This document shows, one piece after another, positions 31,536-39,894 of a stretch of 64,000 bases of DNA (its first letter is position 1; every line of letters begins with the position of its first letter). Origin of the DNA: Methylobacterium sp. UNC378MF (GTDB taxonomy: Bacteria; Pseudomonadota; Alphaproteobacteria; Rhizobiales; Beijerinckiaceae). Under the pieces are notes generated by a model. It was not told where the DNA came from. It saw only the letters and a list, made by a program, of their open reading frames with translations, and did not search any database. The position numbers and the translations under genes were made by a program. The stretch is from the NCBI RefSeq assembly GCF_900103195.1, contig NZ_FMWU01000025.1, positions 1-64,000 of the forward strand. The letters are read 5' to 3'.

Positions 31536-32638
31536 TTCTTCAACTCCTCGCCGTCGCCGAGTCGCGCCCCCATGCGCGGCGGGGCGTAGCTGTAGAACGG
31601 TCCGAGGGTCGCGGGCTGCGCGATCATCCTCTTGGCCTTGCGTCCCGCCTCCGGCTCCGGCTCGCGCTCCTCCTCCGGCGCCTCGGCGCGGAGACGGGCC
31701 TCGATCCGGTGCCAGAGCAGGAGGCTCGGGAGCCCGACGCCGAGATCGGCGAAGCGCTTGACCAGGGAGAGGGCGAGCGCCGCCTCGACCGGAATGTTGA
31801 ACAGGCCGCACAGGGCGATCAGGCCGCCTTCCTGCGCGCCGAGCGCACCCGGCACCGCGAAGGCCGCACCGCGCACCGCCTGGGCGAGGCTCTCGATCAT
31901 CAGCGCCTGCGCGAAATCGATGGGGTAGCCCATGAAGCGCAGGCAGACATAGACCTCGAGCGTTCCGATCACCCATCCGGCCAGGTGGACCACCAGGGCC
32001 AGCACGAAGCGGCCGTGGTTGCCGTAGAGGCGGCGCAGGCTGTCGTAGAGCTGATCGATGGCGCCGAAGGCCCGCCATTCGCGCCCGGAGGCGAAGCGGC
32101 TGAGCAGGCCCTGGATCAGGCGGTGACCGGCCCGCCGCTGGATCAGGTAGAACGCGCCGAGCGCCGGCACCGCCAGGGCCAGGCCGCCCTCGACCGTGCG
32201 GGCGATGGGGCCGTCGCCGGAGATCAGGACCAGCAGGGCGAGACCGATCACCGTGAACAGGAGCTGCGTCAGCGCCTGGGTCATCAGATCGACGAACATG
32301 CTGGCGCCCGCGAGCGCCCCCGGGACGTTGCGCTTCGACAGAAGGCGCGCGCCGACGAAGTCGCCGCCGACGGTGGCCACGGGCAGCAGCGTGTTGATGC
32401 CCTCGCGCACGAACCGGAGCGAGATGCAGTCGGCGAGCTTGGTCGCGCCGGCCGGGAACACGACGTACCAGCCGAGCCCCGCCCAGGCGACGGCCACGAT
32501 CCGGGCCAGCACCACGAGGGCGGCGCCCCAGCCGGCGCTCACGACGGCGGCCGACACGTCCTCCAGTCCGGAGGACATGAACAGGCCGACGACTGTGCAC
32601 AGACCGGCAATCGAGGCCAGAGTCGTCAGGCGCTTCAT
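31526..32638 (-). CDS. hpnL: HpnL, membrane protein of hopanoid cluster (LPG-synthase TM-like)
   Basis: This 370-residue polytopic protein belongs to the UPF0104/lysylphosphatidylglycerol-synthase transmembrane-like (flippase-like) family. It has about eight membrane segments, the family motif VREGINTLLPVATVGGDFVGA, and AFAVPGALGAQEGGLIALCGLF. The C-terminal 70 residues are charged and cytoplasmic-like. It heads the minus-strand hpnL-M-I-J-K series and diverges from the amidinotransferase gene across 210 bases. A role in moving hopanoids or their precursors is plausible but not demonstrated here. Confidence 0.93.
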   Translation of the reverse strand: MKRLTTLASIAGLCTVVGLFMSSGLEDVSAAVVSAGWGAALVVLARIVAVAWAGLGWYVVFPAGATKLADCISLRFVREGINTLLPVATVGGDFVGARLLSKRNVPGALAGASMFVDLMTQALTQLLFTVIGLALLVLISGDGPIARTVEGGLALAVPALGAFYLIQRRAGHRLIQGLLSRFASGREWRAFGAIDQLYDSLRRLYGNHGRFVLALVVHLAGWVIGTLEVYVCLRFMGYPIDFAQALMIESLAQAVRGAAFAVPGALGAQEGGLIALCGLFNIPVEAALALSLVKRFADLGVGLPSLLLWHRIEARLRAEAPEEEREPEPEAGRKAKRMIAQPATLGPFYSYAPPRMGARLGDGEELKKCA

Positions 32639-32848
32639 TGTCGTCTTTCAAGCTCGCAAAAGGCTTGATGCGGGAAATCGGTCACGGTCGCGGCAGAAAT
32701 AGGTCCGCCGGGCCAGGAACGTTTCTGTCACGTTGCAGCAGGGATTAGCGGTGTCTATCACCCGTTTGACACACCGAGGGCCAAAGCGGCGGCAGGGCTG
32801 GGAAGCCCGCGCAGAAGGCCGCGGCACGTCGCAGAAGGGGCACACGTC

Positions 32849-34024
32849 ATGGAGCGCGAATCACCGATCACGGCCGCTGAGGCCGTGACCGACGACACGC
32901 ATGCGAGCGGATTCCCCGGCGGGACCGGTCCGGGCGTGCCCGTGCCCCAGTCGCCGGTGATGGCCTGGAACGAGTGGGATCCGCTGGAAGAGGTGATCGT
33001 CGGCTCGCTGGACGGCGCCACGATCCCGACCCACCACTTGACCGTGATCTTCAACCTGCCGCGCGCCGCGCAGCCGTTTTACCGGCTGGCGAGCGGCTGG
33101 AAGTATCCGAAATTCATGAAGAAGCTCGCCCAGGCCGAGCTCGACAACTTCATCACCATCCTGGCCGGCGAGGGCGTGAAGGTCCGTCGGCCCGACGCGG
33201 TGGATTTCTCCAAGAAGTTCAAGGCGCCGCGCTGGTCCTCCCGGGGCTTCTGCGTCGCCTGCCCGCGCGACCCGTACCTCGTCATCGGCGACGAGATCAT
33301 CGAGAGCCCGATGTGCTGGCGCTCGCGCTACTTCGAGGGTGACGCCTACCGGTCGCTGTTCAAGGAGTATTTCCGCGCCGGCGCCCGCTGGACTTCGGCC
33401 CCGCGCCCGCAGCTGACCGACGACCTCTACAATTACGATTACCGGGTGCCGAATCTGAAGGCCGGCGAGCCCATGCAGTTCACGGTCAACGAGTTCGAGC
33501 CGGTCTTCGACGCCGCCGACTTCGTCCGCTGCGGCCGCGACCTGTTCGTCACCCGCTCGAACGTCACGAACCTGATGGGCATCGAGTGGCTGCGCCGCCA
33601 CCTCGGCCCGGGCTTCCGGATCCACGAGATCGAGAGCCGCTGCCCGCAGCCGATGCATATCGACTCGTCGTTCATGCCGCTCGCCCCCGGCAAGGTGCTG
33701 GTGAACCCGGATTACGTCGACGTCGAGAAGCTGCCGGCCGTGCTCAAGAAGTGGGACGTGCTGGTCGCGCCGCGCCCCGACCCGGTCGAGGGCTTCATGA
33801 GCAAGATCTCGATGTGCTCGCCCTGGACCTCGATCAACGTTCTGGCGATCACCGAGAAGAAGATCGTCGTCGACCAGAGCCAGCCGACGCTGATCAAGGC
33901 GCTCAAGGATTGGGGCTTCGATCCGATCCCGGCGCCGTTCCTCAGCTACGGCCCCTTCGGCGGCTCGTTCCATTGCGCGACCCTCGACGTCCGCCGCCGC
34001 GGCGTGCTGAAGTCGTACTTCTAG
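32849..34024 (+). CDS. Glycine amidinotransferase-like enzyme next to the hopanoid cluster
   Basis: This 391-residue protein closely resembles L-arginine:glycine amidinotransferase (AGAT). It has WNEWDPLEEVIVGSLDGA near the N-terminus, FDAADFVRCGRDLFVTRSNV with the active-site Asp221 (or Asp224), PMHIDSSFMPL with His270, and GPFGGSFHCATLDV with Cys376 as the nucleophile that takes the amidine group from arginine. The first 35 residues are poorly conserved in appearance. It diverges from hpnL. Methylobacterium is known to make a guanidine-substituted BHT cyclitol ether. I infer that this enzyme may amidinate the cyclitol amine made by HpnI-K-J. Guanidinoacetate formation is the alternative. 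Confidence 0.9.
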   Translation: MERESPITAAEAVTDDTHASGFPGGTGPGVPVPQSPVMAWNEWDPLEEVIVGSLDGATIPTHHLTVIFNLPRAAQPFYRLASGWKYPKFMKKLAQAELDNFITILAGEGVKVRRPDAVDFSKKFKAPRWSSRGFCVACPRDPYLVIGDEIIESPMCWRSRYFEGDAYRSLFKEYFRAGARWTSAPRPQLTDDLYNYDYRVPNLKAGEPMQFTVNEFEPVFDAADFVRCGRDLFVTRSNVTNLMGIEWLRRHLGPGFRIHEIESRCPQPMHIDSSFMPLAPGKVLVNPDYVDVEKLPAVLKKWDVLVAPRPDPVEGFMSKISMCSPWTSINVLAITEKKIVVDQSQPTLIKALKDWGFDPIPAPFLSYGPFGGSFHCATLDVRRRGVLKSYF

Positions 34025-34043
34025 GACCCGCCGACCTGACCAT

Positions 34044-34082
34044 CCGTCATTCCGGGCTCGCCTGCGGCGCCCGGAATGACGG
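34044..34082. terminator. Hairpin between convergent amidinotransferase and hydrolase genes
   Basis: CCGTCATTCCGGGC (34044-34057) pairs with GCCCGGAATGACGG (34069-34082), a perfect 14-bp stem with an 11-base loop. It lies between two convergent stops (34024 and 34113). There is no U tract. The GTCATTCCGGG arm looks like a dispersed palindrome, so it may be a repeat acting as a terminator. Confidence 0.6.
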
Positions 34083-34112
34083 GCGACGGTGCGATTTTCG
34101 GGACCGTGACGC

Positions 34113-35117
34113 TCACCGCGCCGCGATGCCTTCGATCAGCGCCTTGTTGAACCCCTCCGGGTCGGACATCTGCGGTGCGTGGCCGAGATCCGGAAACTCC
34201 ACGAGCCGCGCATTCGGGATGGCCTTCGCGGCCGCCCTGCCGAGTGCGGGGTAGTTTCCGAGGTGCCCCCGCATCTCCGGCGGCGCCAGATCCTTCCCGA
34301 TCGCCGTGGTATCCTTCTGGCCGATCAGCAGCAGGGTCGGTACCGCGATCTGCGGGAAGCGGTAGACCACCGGCTGGGTCAGGATCATGTCGTAGAGAAG
34401 CGCCGAATCCCAGGCGACCGCCTCCTTGCCGGGGCCGTTATTGAGTCCCGCCAGCATCGCCACCCAGGGCTCGTAGCGCGGCTCCCAGGCGCCGGCGTAG
34501 TAGGTCGCCTTCTCGTAGGCGCGGATCGATTCCGCCGTCACCTTCAGCTCGCGCTGATACCATTGCTCGATCGAGGTGGGCGGCACGCCCTTGGCGGCCC
34601 AATCCTCGAGGCCGATCGGGTTGACCAGCACGAGCTGTTCCACCGCTGCGGGATAGAGCAGGGCGTAATGGGCGGCCAGCATGCCGCCCGTGGAATGGCC
34701 GACCAGGATCGGGCGCTCGACCCCGAGCCTGGCCAGCAAGGCGTGGGTGTTCTCGGCGAGTTGCCGGAAGGTGAACTGGTAGGCTGCCGGCTTGCTCGAC
34801 TTGCAGAAGCCGATCTGGTCCGGCGCGACCACGCGATATCCGGCCGCGCTGAGGGCACGGATCTGGCTCTCCCAGGTGGCGGCGCAGAAATTCTTGCCGT
34901 GCAGCAGCACGGCGGTGCGACCGTTCGGCGTCGCCGGACGGATATCGAGATAGGCCATCTGCAGCGGCTGGCGCTGTGACGTGACGGTGAAGCGCTCCAC
35001 CGGGAACGGGTAGGCGAAGCCTTCGAGCTCCGGGCCGTAGCTCGGCAGCGGCTCGGCATGGACACCGCCGGGCTGTGCGAGGATCAGCAGGAGGGAAGTG
35101 AGGACGGTTCTGAGCAT
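34113..35117 (-). CDS. Secreted alpha/beta hydrolase
   Basis: This 334-residue hydrolase starts with a signal peptide (MLRTVLTSLLLILAQPGGVHA). Alpha/beta-fold landmarks are AVLLHGKNFCAATW (oxyanion region), VAPDQIGFCKSS, the nucleophile elbow LVGHSTGG, LLIGQKDTT near the acid residue, and FPDLGHAPQMSDPE with the catalytic histidine. It resembles periplasmic carboxylesterase/epoxide-hydrolase-like proteins. The substrate is unknown. It converges on the amidinotransferase gene, with no evident functional link. Confidence 0.88.
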   Translation of the reverse strand: MLRTVLTSLLLILAQPGGVHAEPLPSYGPELEGFAYPFPVERFTVTSQRQPLQMAYLDIRPATPNGRTAVLLHGKNFCAATWESQIRALSAAGYRVVAPDQIGFCKSSKPAAYQFTFRQLAENTHALLARLGVERPILVGHSTGGMLAAHYALLYPAAVEQLVLVNPIGLEDWAAKGVPPTSIEQWYQRELKVTAESIRAYEKATYYAGAWEPRYEPWVAMLAGLNNGPGKEAVAWDSALLYDMILTQPVVYRFPQIAVPTLLLIGQKDTTAIGKDLAPPEMRGHLGNYPALGRAAAKAIPNARLVEFPDLGHAPQMSDPEGFNKALIEGIAAR

Positions 35118-35271
35118 CGGCAGCGTCGGAGCCTGATCTGTGCGCGGCGCGAGGCGCCGCGCCGCACGCTCAGATCGTGCATTCAGGCCGCCCTGTCCAT
35201 GCGCCGCCCCGGCGGCGCGAGCCGTCCTTCGATCCCCGAGGTCCGGATACCGGCTCGCCGGAGCGGCCGAA

Positions 35272-36102
35272 TCAGCCCTTCACATACCAACCGTCGAACA
35301 TGGAAAAAGCCTCGAATTTTCGACGATACCCGTTCCGCTGCATCAGATCACAAATGTCGTTGCGTCGATCGGTATAGTTATGCTCGACGGTCAGCAACCT
35401 GATATCGTATTCGGAAAAGTCGAAATCCTTCAGAATATCGTATTCGCTGCCTTCTGTATCGATGCTCACATAATCGATCTGCCTTGGCGCGTCGGCCGAA
35501 CGGAGGAAGCTCCGAAGCGTCACGGTCTCGACGTCGTACCGAACGCCACTTCGGCGGCGGCCCGCATGAAGGTCGGCATACGACAAGGCATCGAGGGTCG
35601 AGAACTCCGCCTCAGGCGTTTCGTTGAACGGGAGCTTCGCCCCGTCCTCCGTGTAGACGCAGCGATCCGTGATGAAGCACGTCCGCTTCGCGCGAAGCTT
35701 GTCGTGCCAGATGCGGGCCGGTTCCGCGACGGCGCCCTGCCAGCCGAAGACCTCCTCCAGCAGCAGCGTATTGCTCAGGGTCGAACCGTCACAGGCTCCC
35801 AGCTCCACGAAGTAGCCGTTCCGCTTCTGCCCAAGCTCGTACAGGACCCACAAATCCTGCAGCAGCTGCGCGTTCGAGAGCGCCGCCCTCCGGGCCGCAT
35901 AGATCAGGAAATCGACCTGGTCGCCATGGCCGTCCCGGCCCGGATTGAGGACACCCTTGATGTCCCGAATGGATGCATCCAGGGACTCTCTCACGTCCAG
36001 GATCGATTTGAACACTTTCAGGAACTGCGTTTCCACGATCGTATCCCCGCTCAGTCCACCTGCTGTCGACATCTGAGATGCCGCAGCCGCCCACCCGCCC
36101 AT
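35272..36102 (-). CDS. FkbM family methyltransferase
   Basis: This 276-residue protein carries an FkbM-type SAM-methyltransferase domain in its second half: GYFVELGACDGSTLSNTLLLE (SAM loop), the segment WQGAVAEPA, and IDYVSIDTEGSEYDILKDFDF, the FkbM hallmark. About 80 helical residues precede it. Such enzymes often O-methylate sugars or surface glycans. I kept the ATG at 36102 (GAGG about 10 bases upstream); a second ATG lies at 36072. The gene and especially its upstream flank are A/T richer than the surroundings, suggesting horizontal acquisition. Confidence 0.86.
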   Translation of the reverse strand: MGGWAAAASQMSTAGGLSGDTIVETQFLKVFKSILDVRESLDASIRDIKGVLNPGRDGHGDQVDFLIYAARRAALSNAQLLQDLWVLYELGQKRNGYFVELGACDGSTLSNTLLLEEVFGWQGAVAEPARIWHDKLRAKRTCFITDRCVYTEDGAKLPFNETPEAEFSTLDALSYADLHAGRRRSGVRYDVETVTLRSFLRSADAPRQIDYVSIDTEGSEYDILKDFDFSEYDIRLLTVEHNYTDRRNDICDLMQRNGYRRKFEAFSMFDGWYVKG

Positions 36103-36454
36103 CCAATAACGACCTCGAAATTCAGTATTTATTCGACATATAATTCCGATACATAATCTCTTTGAGCCAGAATTCGCTCAAGATAACGAAGCTTTTTCAG
36201 CAAACATTCCGGTGTTCACGCGCCGGATCAAGCCATACAATGATGACAGAGCGATTCAAGTCTGAAAAGCAGGGCACTATACGTTCGTTAAAAATCGTGG
36301 CCGCGACAAAATCGACCGAATATATCTTAACAAATCAGCGGTATAAATTTTATAGAGCAGATATTTATGGGTTTTCTATTGGCACCCATCCGTCATGGAG
36401 CTATCTCTTCAACGCCATGCGGCGACGCCTCTGCACAGGATTCGATGATCGGCA
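36103..36454. other. A/T-rich intergenic patch upstream of the FkbM gene
   Basis: This 352-base stretch is markedly A/T rich, with runs such as GGTATAAATTTTATAGAG, against the GC-rich rest of the window. One 98-codon plus-strand frame (36162-36458) crosses it, but its composition and lack of motifs argue against a gene. It probably holds the FkbM promoter on imported DNA. No repeat, attachment site or integrase was seen. Confidence 0.6.
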
Positions 36455-36946
36455 ATGACCCGGCTCCCGCGATCAACCCTCCTGCTGGCGATCCTGGCCT
36501 GCCTTCCCGCCGGGGTGGCATGCGCGGCCGATGCCTGCGACGTCCTGACCGCGCAGGTGATCCGCGCCACGGGCGCCTCCCTGGCCGGTCGGACGGGTCC
36601 TATCGCCGTGTTCCGGGCGCAGGACGCCGAGCGGATGAGCCTCGATTGCCGCGCCCCGGCCCGGCTCACCGTGGCATCCCTCGATCGCGAGCCGACCCCG
36701 GCCTACTTCATCCTGATGGGCCGCGCAGCGCAGGCACTGGCCGGCGCCGATGCCGTTTCGGCCGAGGGCCTCGCGCTCAATCTCCACCAGTCCAGCCTTC
36801 TGACGCAGGCCCCGCGCCGGGGCGGCACCGGACCGGTCGTGATGCTGTGCGAGACCGGCCCCCGGACCGGCAGCCTGCGGGATGACCTCACGGTCTGCCG
36901 GGTGGCCCGCCGGCCCGGGCTTTCGCGGATCCGCCGCGCGGGCTAG
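36455..36946 (+). CDS. Exported hypothetical protein
   Basis: This 163-residue product begins with a signal peptide (LPRSTLLLAILACLPAGVACAAD) and continues as a small secreted domain with cysteines in ADACDV, LDCRA, LCETG and VCRVA, which could form disulfides. I recognise no family. It ends 10 bases before kdsA in the same direction and could be co-transcribed with it. Codon usage is typical of the genome, unlike the A/T-rich patch just upstream. Confidence 0.65.
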   Translation: MTRLPRSTLLLAILACLPAGVACAADACDVLTAQVIRATGASLAGRTGPIAVFRAQDAERMSLDCRAPARLTVASLDREPTPAYFILMGRAAQALAGADAVSAEGLALNLHQSSLLTQAPRRGGTGPVVMLCETGPRTGSLRDDLTVCRVARRPGLSRIRRAG

Positions 36947-36956
36947 ACCGGCCGGC

Positions 36957-37811
36957 ATGTCGAAGATCGAGACACCCGGCCCCGTCGTCCAAGTTGGTGG
37001 CGTGCGCTTCGCCAACCACCTGCCGCTGACGCTGATCGCCGGCCCGTGTCAGCTCGAAGGGCGCAATCACGCCCTCGAGATCGCGGCCGCGCTCAAGGAG
37101 ATGGCCGCGGGCCTCGGCCTGGGCCTCGTGTTCAAGACCTCGTTCGACAAGGCCAACCGCACGTCGGGCGGCGCCGCACGCGGCATCGGCCTCGACGGGG
37201 CGCTCCCGGTCTTCGCCGAAATCCGCGAATCGCTCGGGCTGCCGGTGCTGACCGATGTGCATGCCGCCGAGCAATGCGCCCGCGCCGCCGAGGCGGTGGA
37301 CGTGCTCCAGATCCCCGCCTTCCTGTGCCGCCAGACCGACCTGCTGCTGGCCGCCGCCGCGACCGGCCGGGCGGTCAACATCAAGAAGGGGCAGTTCCTG
37401 GCCCCGTGGGACATGAAGCATGTCGCCGCCAAGGTGACCGGGGCCGGCAATCCCAACGTCATCGTCACCGAGCGCGGCGCTTCCTTCGGCTACAACACAC
37501 TCGTCTCGGACATGCGCAGCCTGCCGATCATGGCGCAGGTCACGCAGGGCGCGCCGGTGGTGTTCGACGCCACCCACTCGGTCCAGCAGCCCGGCGGACA
37601 GGGATCGAGTTCCGGCGGCCAGCGGGAATTCGTCGCCGTCCTCGCCCGCGCCGCCGTGGCGGTGGGCGTGGCGGGGGTGTTCATCGAGACCCATCCCGAT
37701 CCGGACAGGGCGCCCTCCGACGGCCCCAACATGGTGGCGCTGAAGGACATGCCGGCGCTGATCGAGGAGCTCCTCGCCTTCGACCGCCTCGCCAAGCGCC
37801 GGACCGCCTGA
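36957..37811 (+). CDS. kdsA: 3-deoxy-8-phosphooctulonate synthase
   Basis: KdsA condenses phosphoenolpyruvate with arabinose-5-phosphate to KDO-8-phosphate for lipopolysaccharide. The 284-residue protein shows the family motifs IAGPCQLEGRNHALE, FKTSFDKANRTSGG, LTDVHAAEQ, FLCRQTDLLLAAA, NIKKGQFLAPWDM and VFDATHSVQQPGG. The ATG at 36957 is where homology begins. The Cys in IAGPCQ could fit the metal-dependent class, but the class is not settled here. It converges on the methyltransferase gene with only 5 bases between stops. Confidence 0.97.
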   Translation: MSKIETPGPVVQVGGVRFANHLPLTLIAGPCQLEGRNHALEIAAALKEMAAGLGLGLVFKTSFDKANRTSGGAARGIGLDGALPVFAEIRESLGLPVLTDVHAAEQCARAAEAVDVLQIPAFLCRQTDLLLAAAATGRAVNIKKGQFLAPWDMKHVAAKVTGAGNPNVIVTERGASFGYNTLVSDMRSLPIMAQVTQGAPVVFDATHSVQQPGGQGSSSGGQREFVAVLARAAVAVGVAGVFIETHPDPDRAPSDGPNMVALKDMPALIEELLAFDRLAKRRTA

Positions 37812-37816
37812 CGGGT

Positions 37817-38491
37817 TCAGGCCCCTGCCGGCTCCAGCACGTGGATCCGCAGGGGCTGGACGAGGCGAAACGGCCCGTCGGCTTCGCGCGCGGCCGCCTT
37901 GAGGAAGGCTTCCTCCACGACGGGGCGCCGTTCCCGGATGGTCGCCTCGCGGGCCGGGTCCACGGCACTGACGCGGGCGAGAAAAGCGTCGAGGGACTCG
38001 AAGCTCTCATGCCGCGCGACGGTCACGTCGCGGCGGCACGCGTAAGCGCCGCGGGCGAGGGCGGACGCGATGGCATCCTGGGCGGCGGCCCGGACCGCGG
38101 TCTCGTCCTCGATCGGCCGCAGGGCATCGAAGAAGCTGCCCTCGGCCAAAGGCTCCACGACGACGAGGCGACCGCCGGGGACTAAAACGCGTGCCGCCTC
38201 GGCGAGGGCGGCCGCCGGGTCGGGTACATGGTGCAGGGCGTTCAGCATCACGGCGCCCTGGAAGCTGGCATCGGGGAAGGGCAGGGCCTCCCCGGTTGCG
38301 GATTCGAAGCGCGCCTCCGGCACGGCGTCCCGGGCCCTGGCGAGCGCCGCCGCGCCGGGATCGATCCCGGTGACCTCTGCCCCCGCATCGACCAGCCTCC
38401 GCGCGAGCGTCCCGGACCCGCAGCCGATATCGAGGATCCGCTTGCCGGCCAGCGGCGCGAAACTGTCGCGAATCAGGGTCAGCGCATCCAT
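37817..38491 (-). CDS. SAM-dependent methyltransferase (Methyltransf_11 type)
   Basis: This 224-residue methyltransferase has motif I ILDIGCGSGTLARRLVDAG, an acidic residue in VTGIDPGAAALARAR, motif II FQGAVMLNALHHVPDPAAAL and motif III VLVPGGRLVVVEP. I chose the ATG at 38491 because GGAGG is placed seven bases upstream; the frame remains open upstream but without homology. It resembles ubiquinone/menaquinone or lipid methyltransferases in general layout only. Substrate unknown. Confidence 0.85.
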   Translation of the reverse strand: MDALTLIRDSFAPLAGKRILDIGCGSGTLARRLVDAGAEVTGIDPGAAALARARDAVPEARFESATGEALPFPDASFQGAVMLNALHHVPDPAAALAEAARVLVPGGRLVVVEPLAEGSFFDALRPIEDETAVRAAAQDAIASALARGAYACRRDVTVARHESFESLDAFLARVSAVDPAREATIRERRPVVEEAFLKAAAREADGPFRLVQPLRIHVLEPAGA

Positions 38492-38824
38492 CGTCGGTCC
38501 TCCGAGCCGAGCCGTAGCATGACCGATCCGAGGAGACATGGTTTTCCGCCTCCGGGATCGGACGGCCGTCCTGACGCCAGGACTGGAATCCCGCCCTGTA
38601 TAGTCACCCCGCCGGCCGGGCTGGCTATTATCAAGAGTTGGGATACCGTCCGCACGCAGAGGCGCAAGCTTGACCGCAGGCCGTGATAAAGACGGGCACG
38701 ATGAACGGCGGTTCATAATCCCGACCGCGTGCGGATCCGCACGCATGGACGGAGCGAAATCTGGAACTGTCTGGGTGCGGCCACGTTATTGGGCATGTTC
38801 GATCGAGGATCGAGAAGGAACACT
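38492..38824. promoter_or_regulatory. Divergent promoter region with an 18-base perfect palindrome
   Basis: This gap separates the minus-strand methyltransferase from the plus-strand Gly/Tyr-rich gene. GCGTGCGGATCCGCACGC at 38727-38744 is a perfect palindrome about 80 bases before the Gly/Tyr-rich start codon. It could be an operator or form a hairpin in the leader mRNA. I see no gene here. Confidence 0.45.
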
Positions 38825-39163
38825 ATGCGCAAGATCGGTATCATCGCCACTGCTGCCGCCATGGCCATCGGCAGCGTCGCTGCGACCACCGGCGCCGAGG
38901 CGCGTCCCTACGGCTACCACGGTGGCTACGGCGGTTACGGTCACGGCTACTACCGCGGCCGTCGCGGCATCGGCACCGGCGCCGCCATCGGCCTGGGCAT
39001 TGCCGGCCTCGCCGCCGGTGCGATCGCCGCCGGTGCGGCCCGCGACAGCTACTACGGTGGCGGCTACGGCTACGCCCCGTCCTACGGCTACGGCTACGCT
39101 CCGGTCTATGGCGGCTACGGCTACGCCGCCCCGGGCTACGGCTACTACGGCTACGGCTACTAA
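38825..39163 (+). CDS. Secreted Gly/Tyr-rich small protein
   Basis: This 112-residue protein starts with a signal peptide (MRKIGIIATAAAMAIGSVAA, then TTGAEA). The mature part contains GYHGGYGGYGHGYY, a hydrophobic Gly/Ala segment (GAAIGLGIAGLAAGAIAAGA) and a tail of GYGYAP-like repeats. The ATG at 38825 has AAGGAA upstream and gives a clean signal peptide. Such proteins are common in Methylobacterium, and no biochemical role is known to me. A good intrinsic terminator follows. Confidence 0.8.
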   Translation: MRKIGIIATAAAMAIGSVAATTGAEARPYGYHGGYGGYGHGYYRGRRGIGTGAAIGLGIAGLAAGAIAAGAARDSYYGGGYGYAPSYGYGYAPVYGGYGYAAPGYGYYGYGY

Positions 39164-39187
39164 GATCTGAGATCCGAACGGATCGGG

Positions 39188-39217
39188 GGCGACCGGCGCG
39201 AGCCGGTCGCCTTTTTT
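39188..39217 (+). terminator. Rho-independent terminator of the Gly/Tyr-rich gene
   Basis: GGCGACCGGC (39188-39197) pairs with GCCGGTCGCC (39202-39211) around loop GCGA and is followed by six T residues, 25 bases after the stop codon. This is a canonical intrinsic terminator. queF converges from the other side, 32 bases away. Confidence 0.92.
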
Positions 39218-39248
39218 GTGCGCGCTCCGCCGTCGAAACAGGGCCCGC

Positions 39249-39701
39249 TCACCGTCCGCGATAGGGCGGCACGCCGGGATCCGGGAGCCAGGCGTTCTTC
39301 GGCAGTTCGCCCGCCTGCCAGAACACGTCGATCGGGATGCCGCCGCGGGGATACCAGAAGCCGCCGATGCGCAGGTAGCGCGGCTCCAGCAGGTCGCGAA
39401 GCCGCTTGCCGATCGCCACCGTGCAATCCTCGTGGAACGCGCCGTGGTTCCGGAAGGAACCGAGGTAGAGCTTCAGCGACTTCGATTCCACCAGCCACGC
39501 GCCGGGCACGTAGTCGATCACCAGGATCGCGAAATCCGGCTGCCCGGTGACCGGACAGATCGAGGTGAATTCGGGCGCGGTGAACCGCGCGACGTAATCG
39601 GTATCCGCGTGGGGGTTCGGGACCCGGTCGAGCCGCGCCTCCTCGGGGGAGGTGGGGAAGGGCGTCGGCTGGCCGAGCTGGAGGTCGTTCGTATCCGTCA
39701 T
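39249..39701 (-). CDS. queF: NADPH-dependent 7-cyano-7-deazaguanine reductase
   Basis: QueF reduces preQ0 to preQ1 in queuosine biosynthesis. The 150-residue protein is of the short, single-domain (YkvM-type) class. It shows the catalytic cysteine in FTSICPVTGQPDFA and the QueF signature VESKSLKLYLGSFRNHGAFHE-like segment, ending with WYPRGGIPIDVFWQAG. The ATG at 39701 is favoured; an ATG three codons earlier is possible. No other queuosine gene is nearby. Confidence 0.96.
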   Translation of the reverse strand: MTDTNDLQLGQPTPFPTSPEEARLDRVPNPHADTDYVARFTAPEFTSICPVTGQPDFAILVIDYVPGAWLVESKSLKLYLGSFRNHGAFHEDCTVAIGKRLRDLLEPRYLRIGGFWYPRGGIPIDVFWQAGELPKNAWLPDPGVPPYRGR

Positions 39702-39894
39702 GGCCCGCATATAAAGCGCGCCGCCGCCGCGCGCATCCGTTTGATCCGCGGCGCTTTCTCCGGAGGATCGGACGCCGCTCGGCCCGCTCCGGAGCTTGCC
39801 GCCGGCCGCGGCTTGACGGATAAGCCGCCGCGATGCGCCGCACCCCTGATTTGGGTACGGCCGCCGACCCGCGGCCCCCGCGAGAGGACGTTCC

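Noticed and set aside
36162..36458. 98-codon frame in the A/T-rich patch
   Set aside because: No ribosome binding site, no family motif, overlaps the start of the exported protein gene, and its amino-acid mix looks random.
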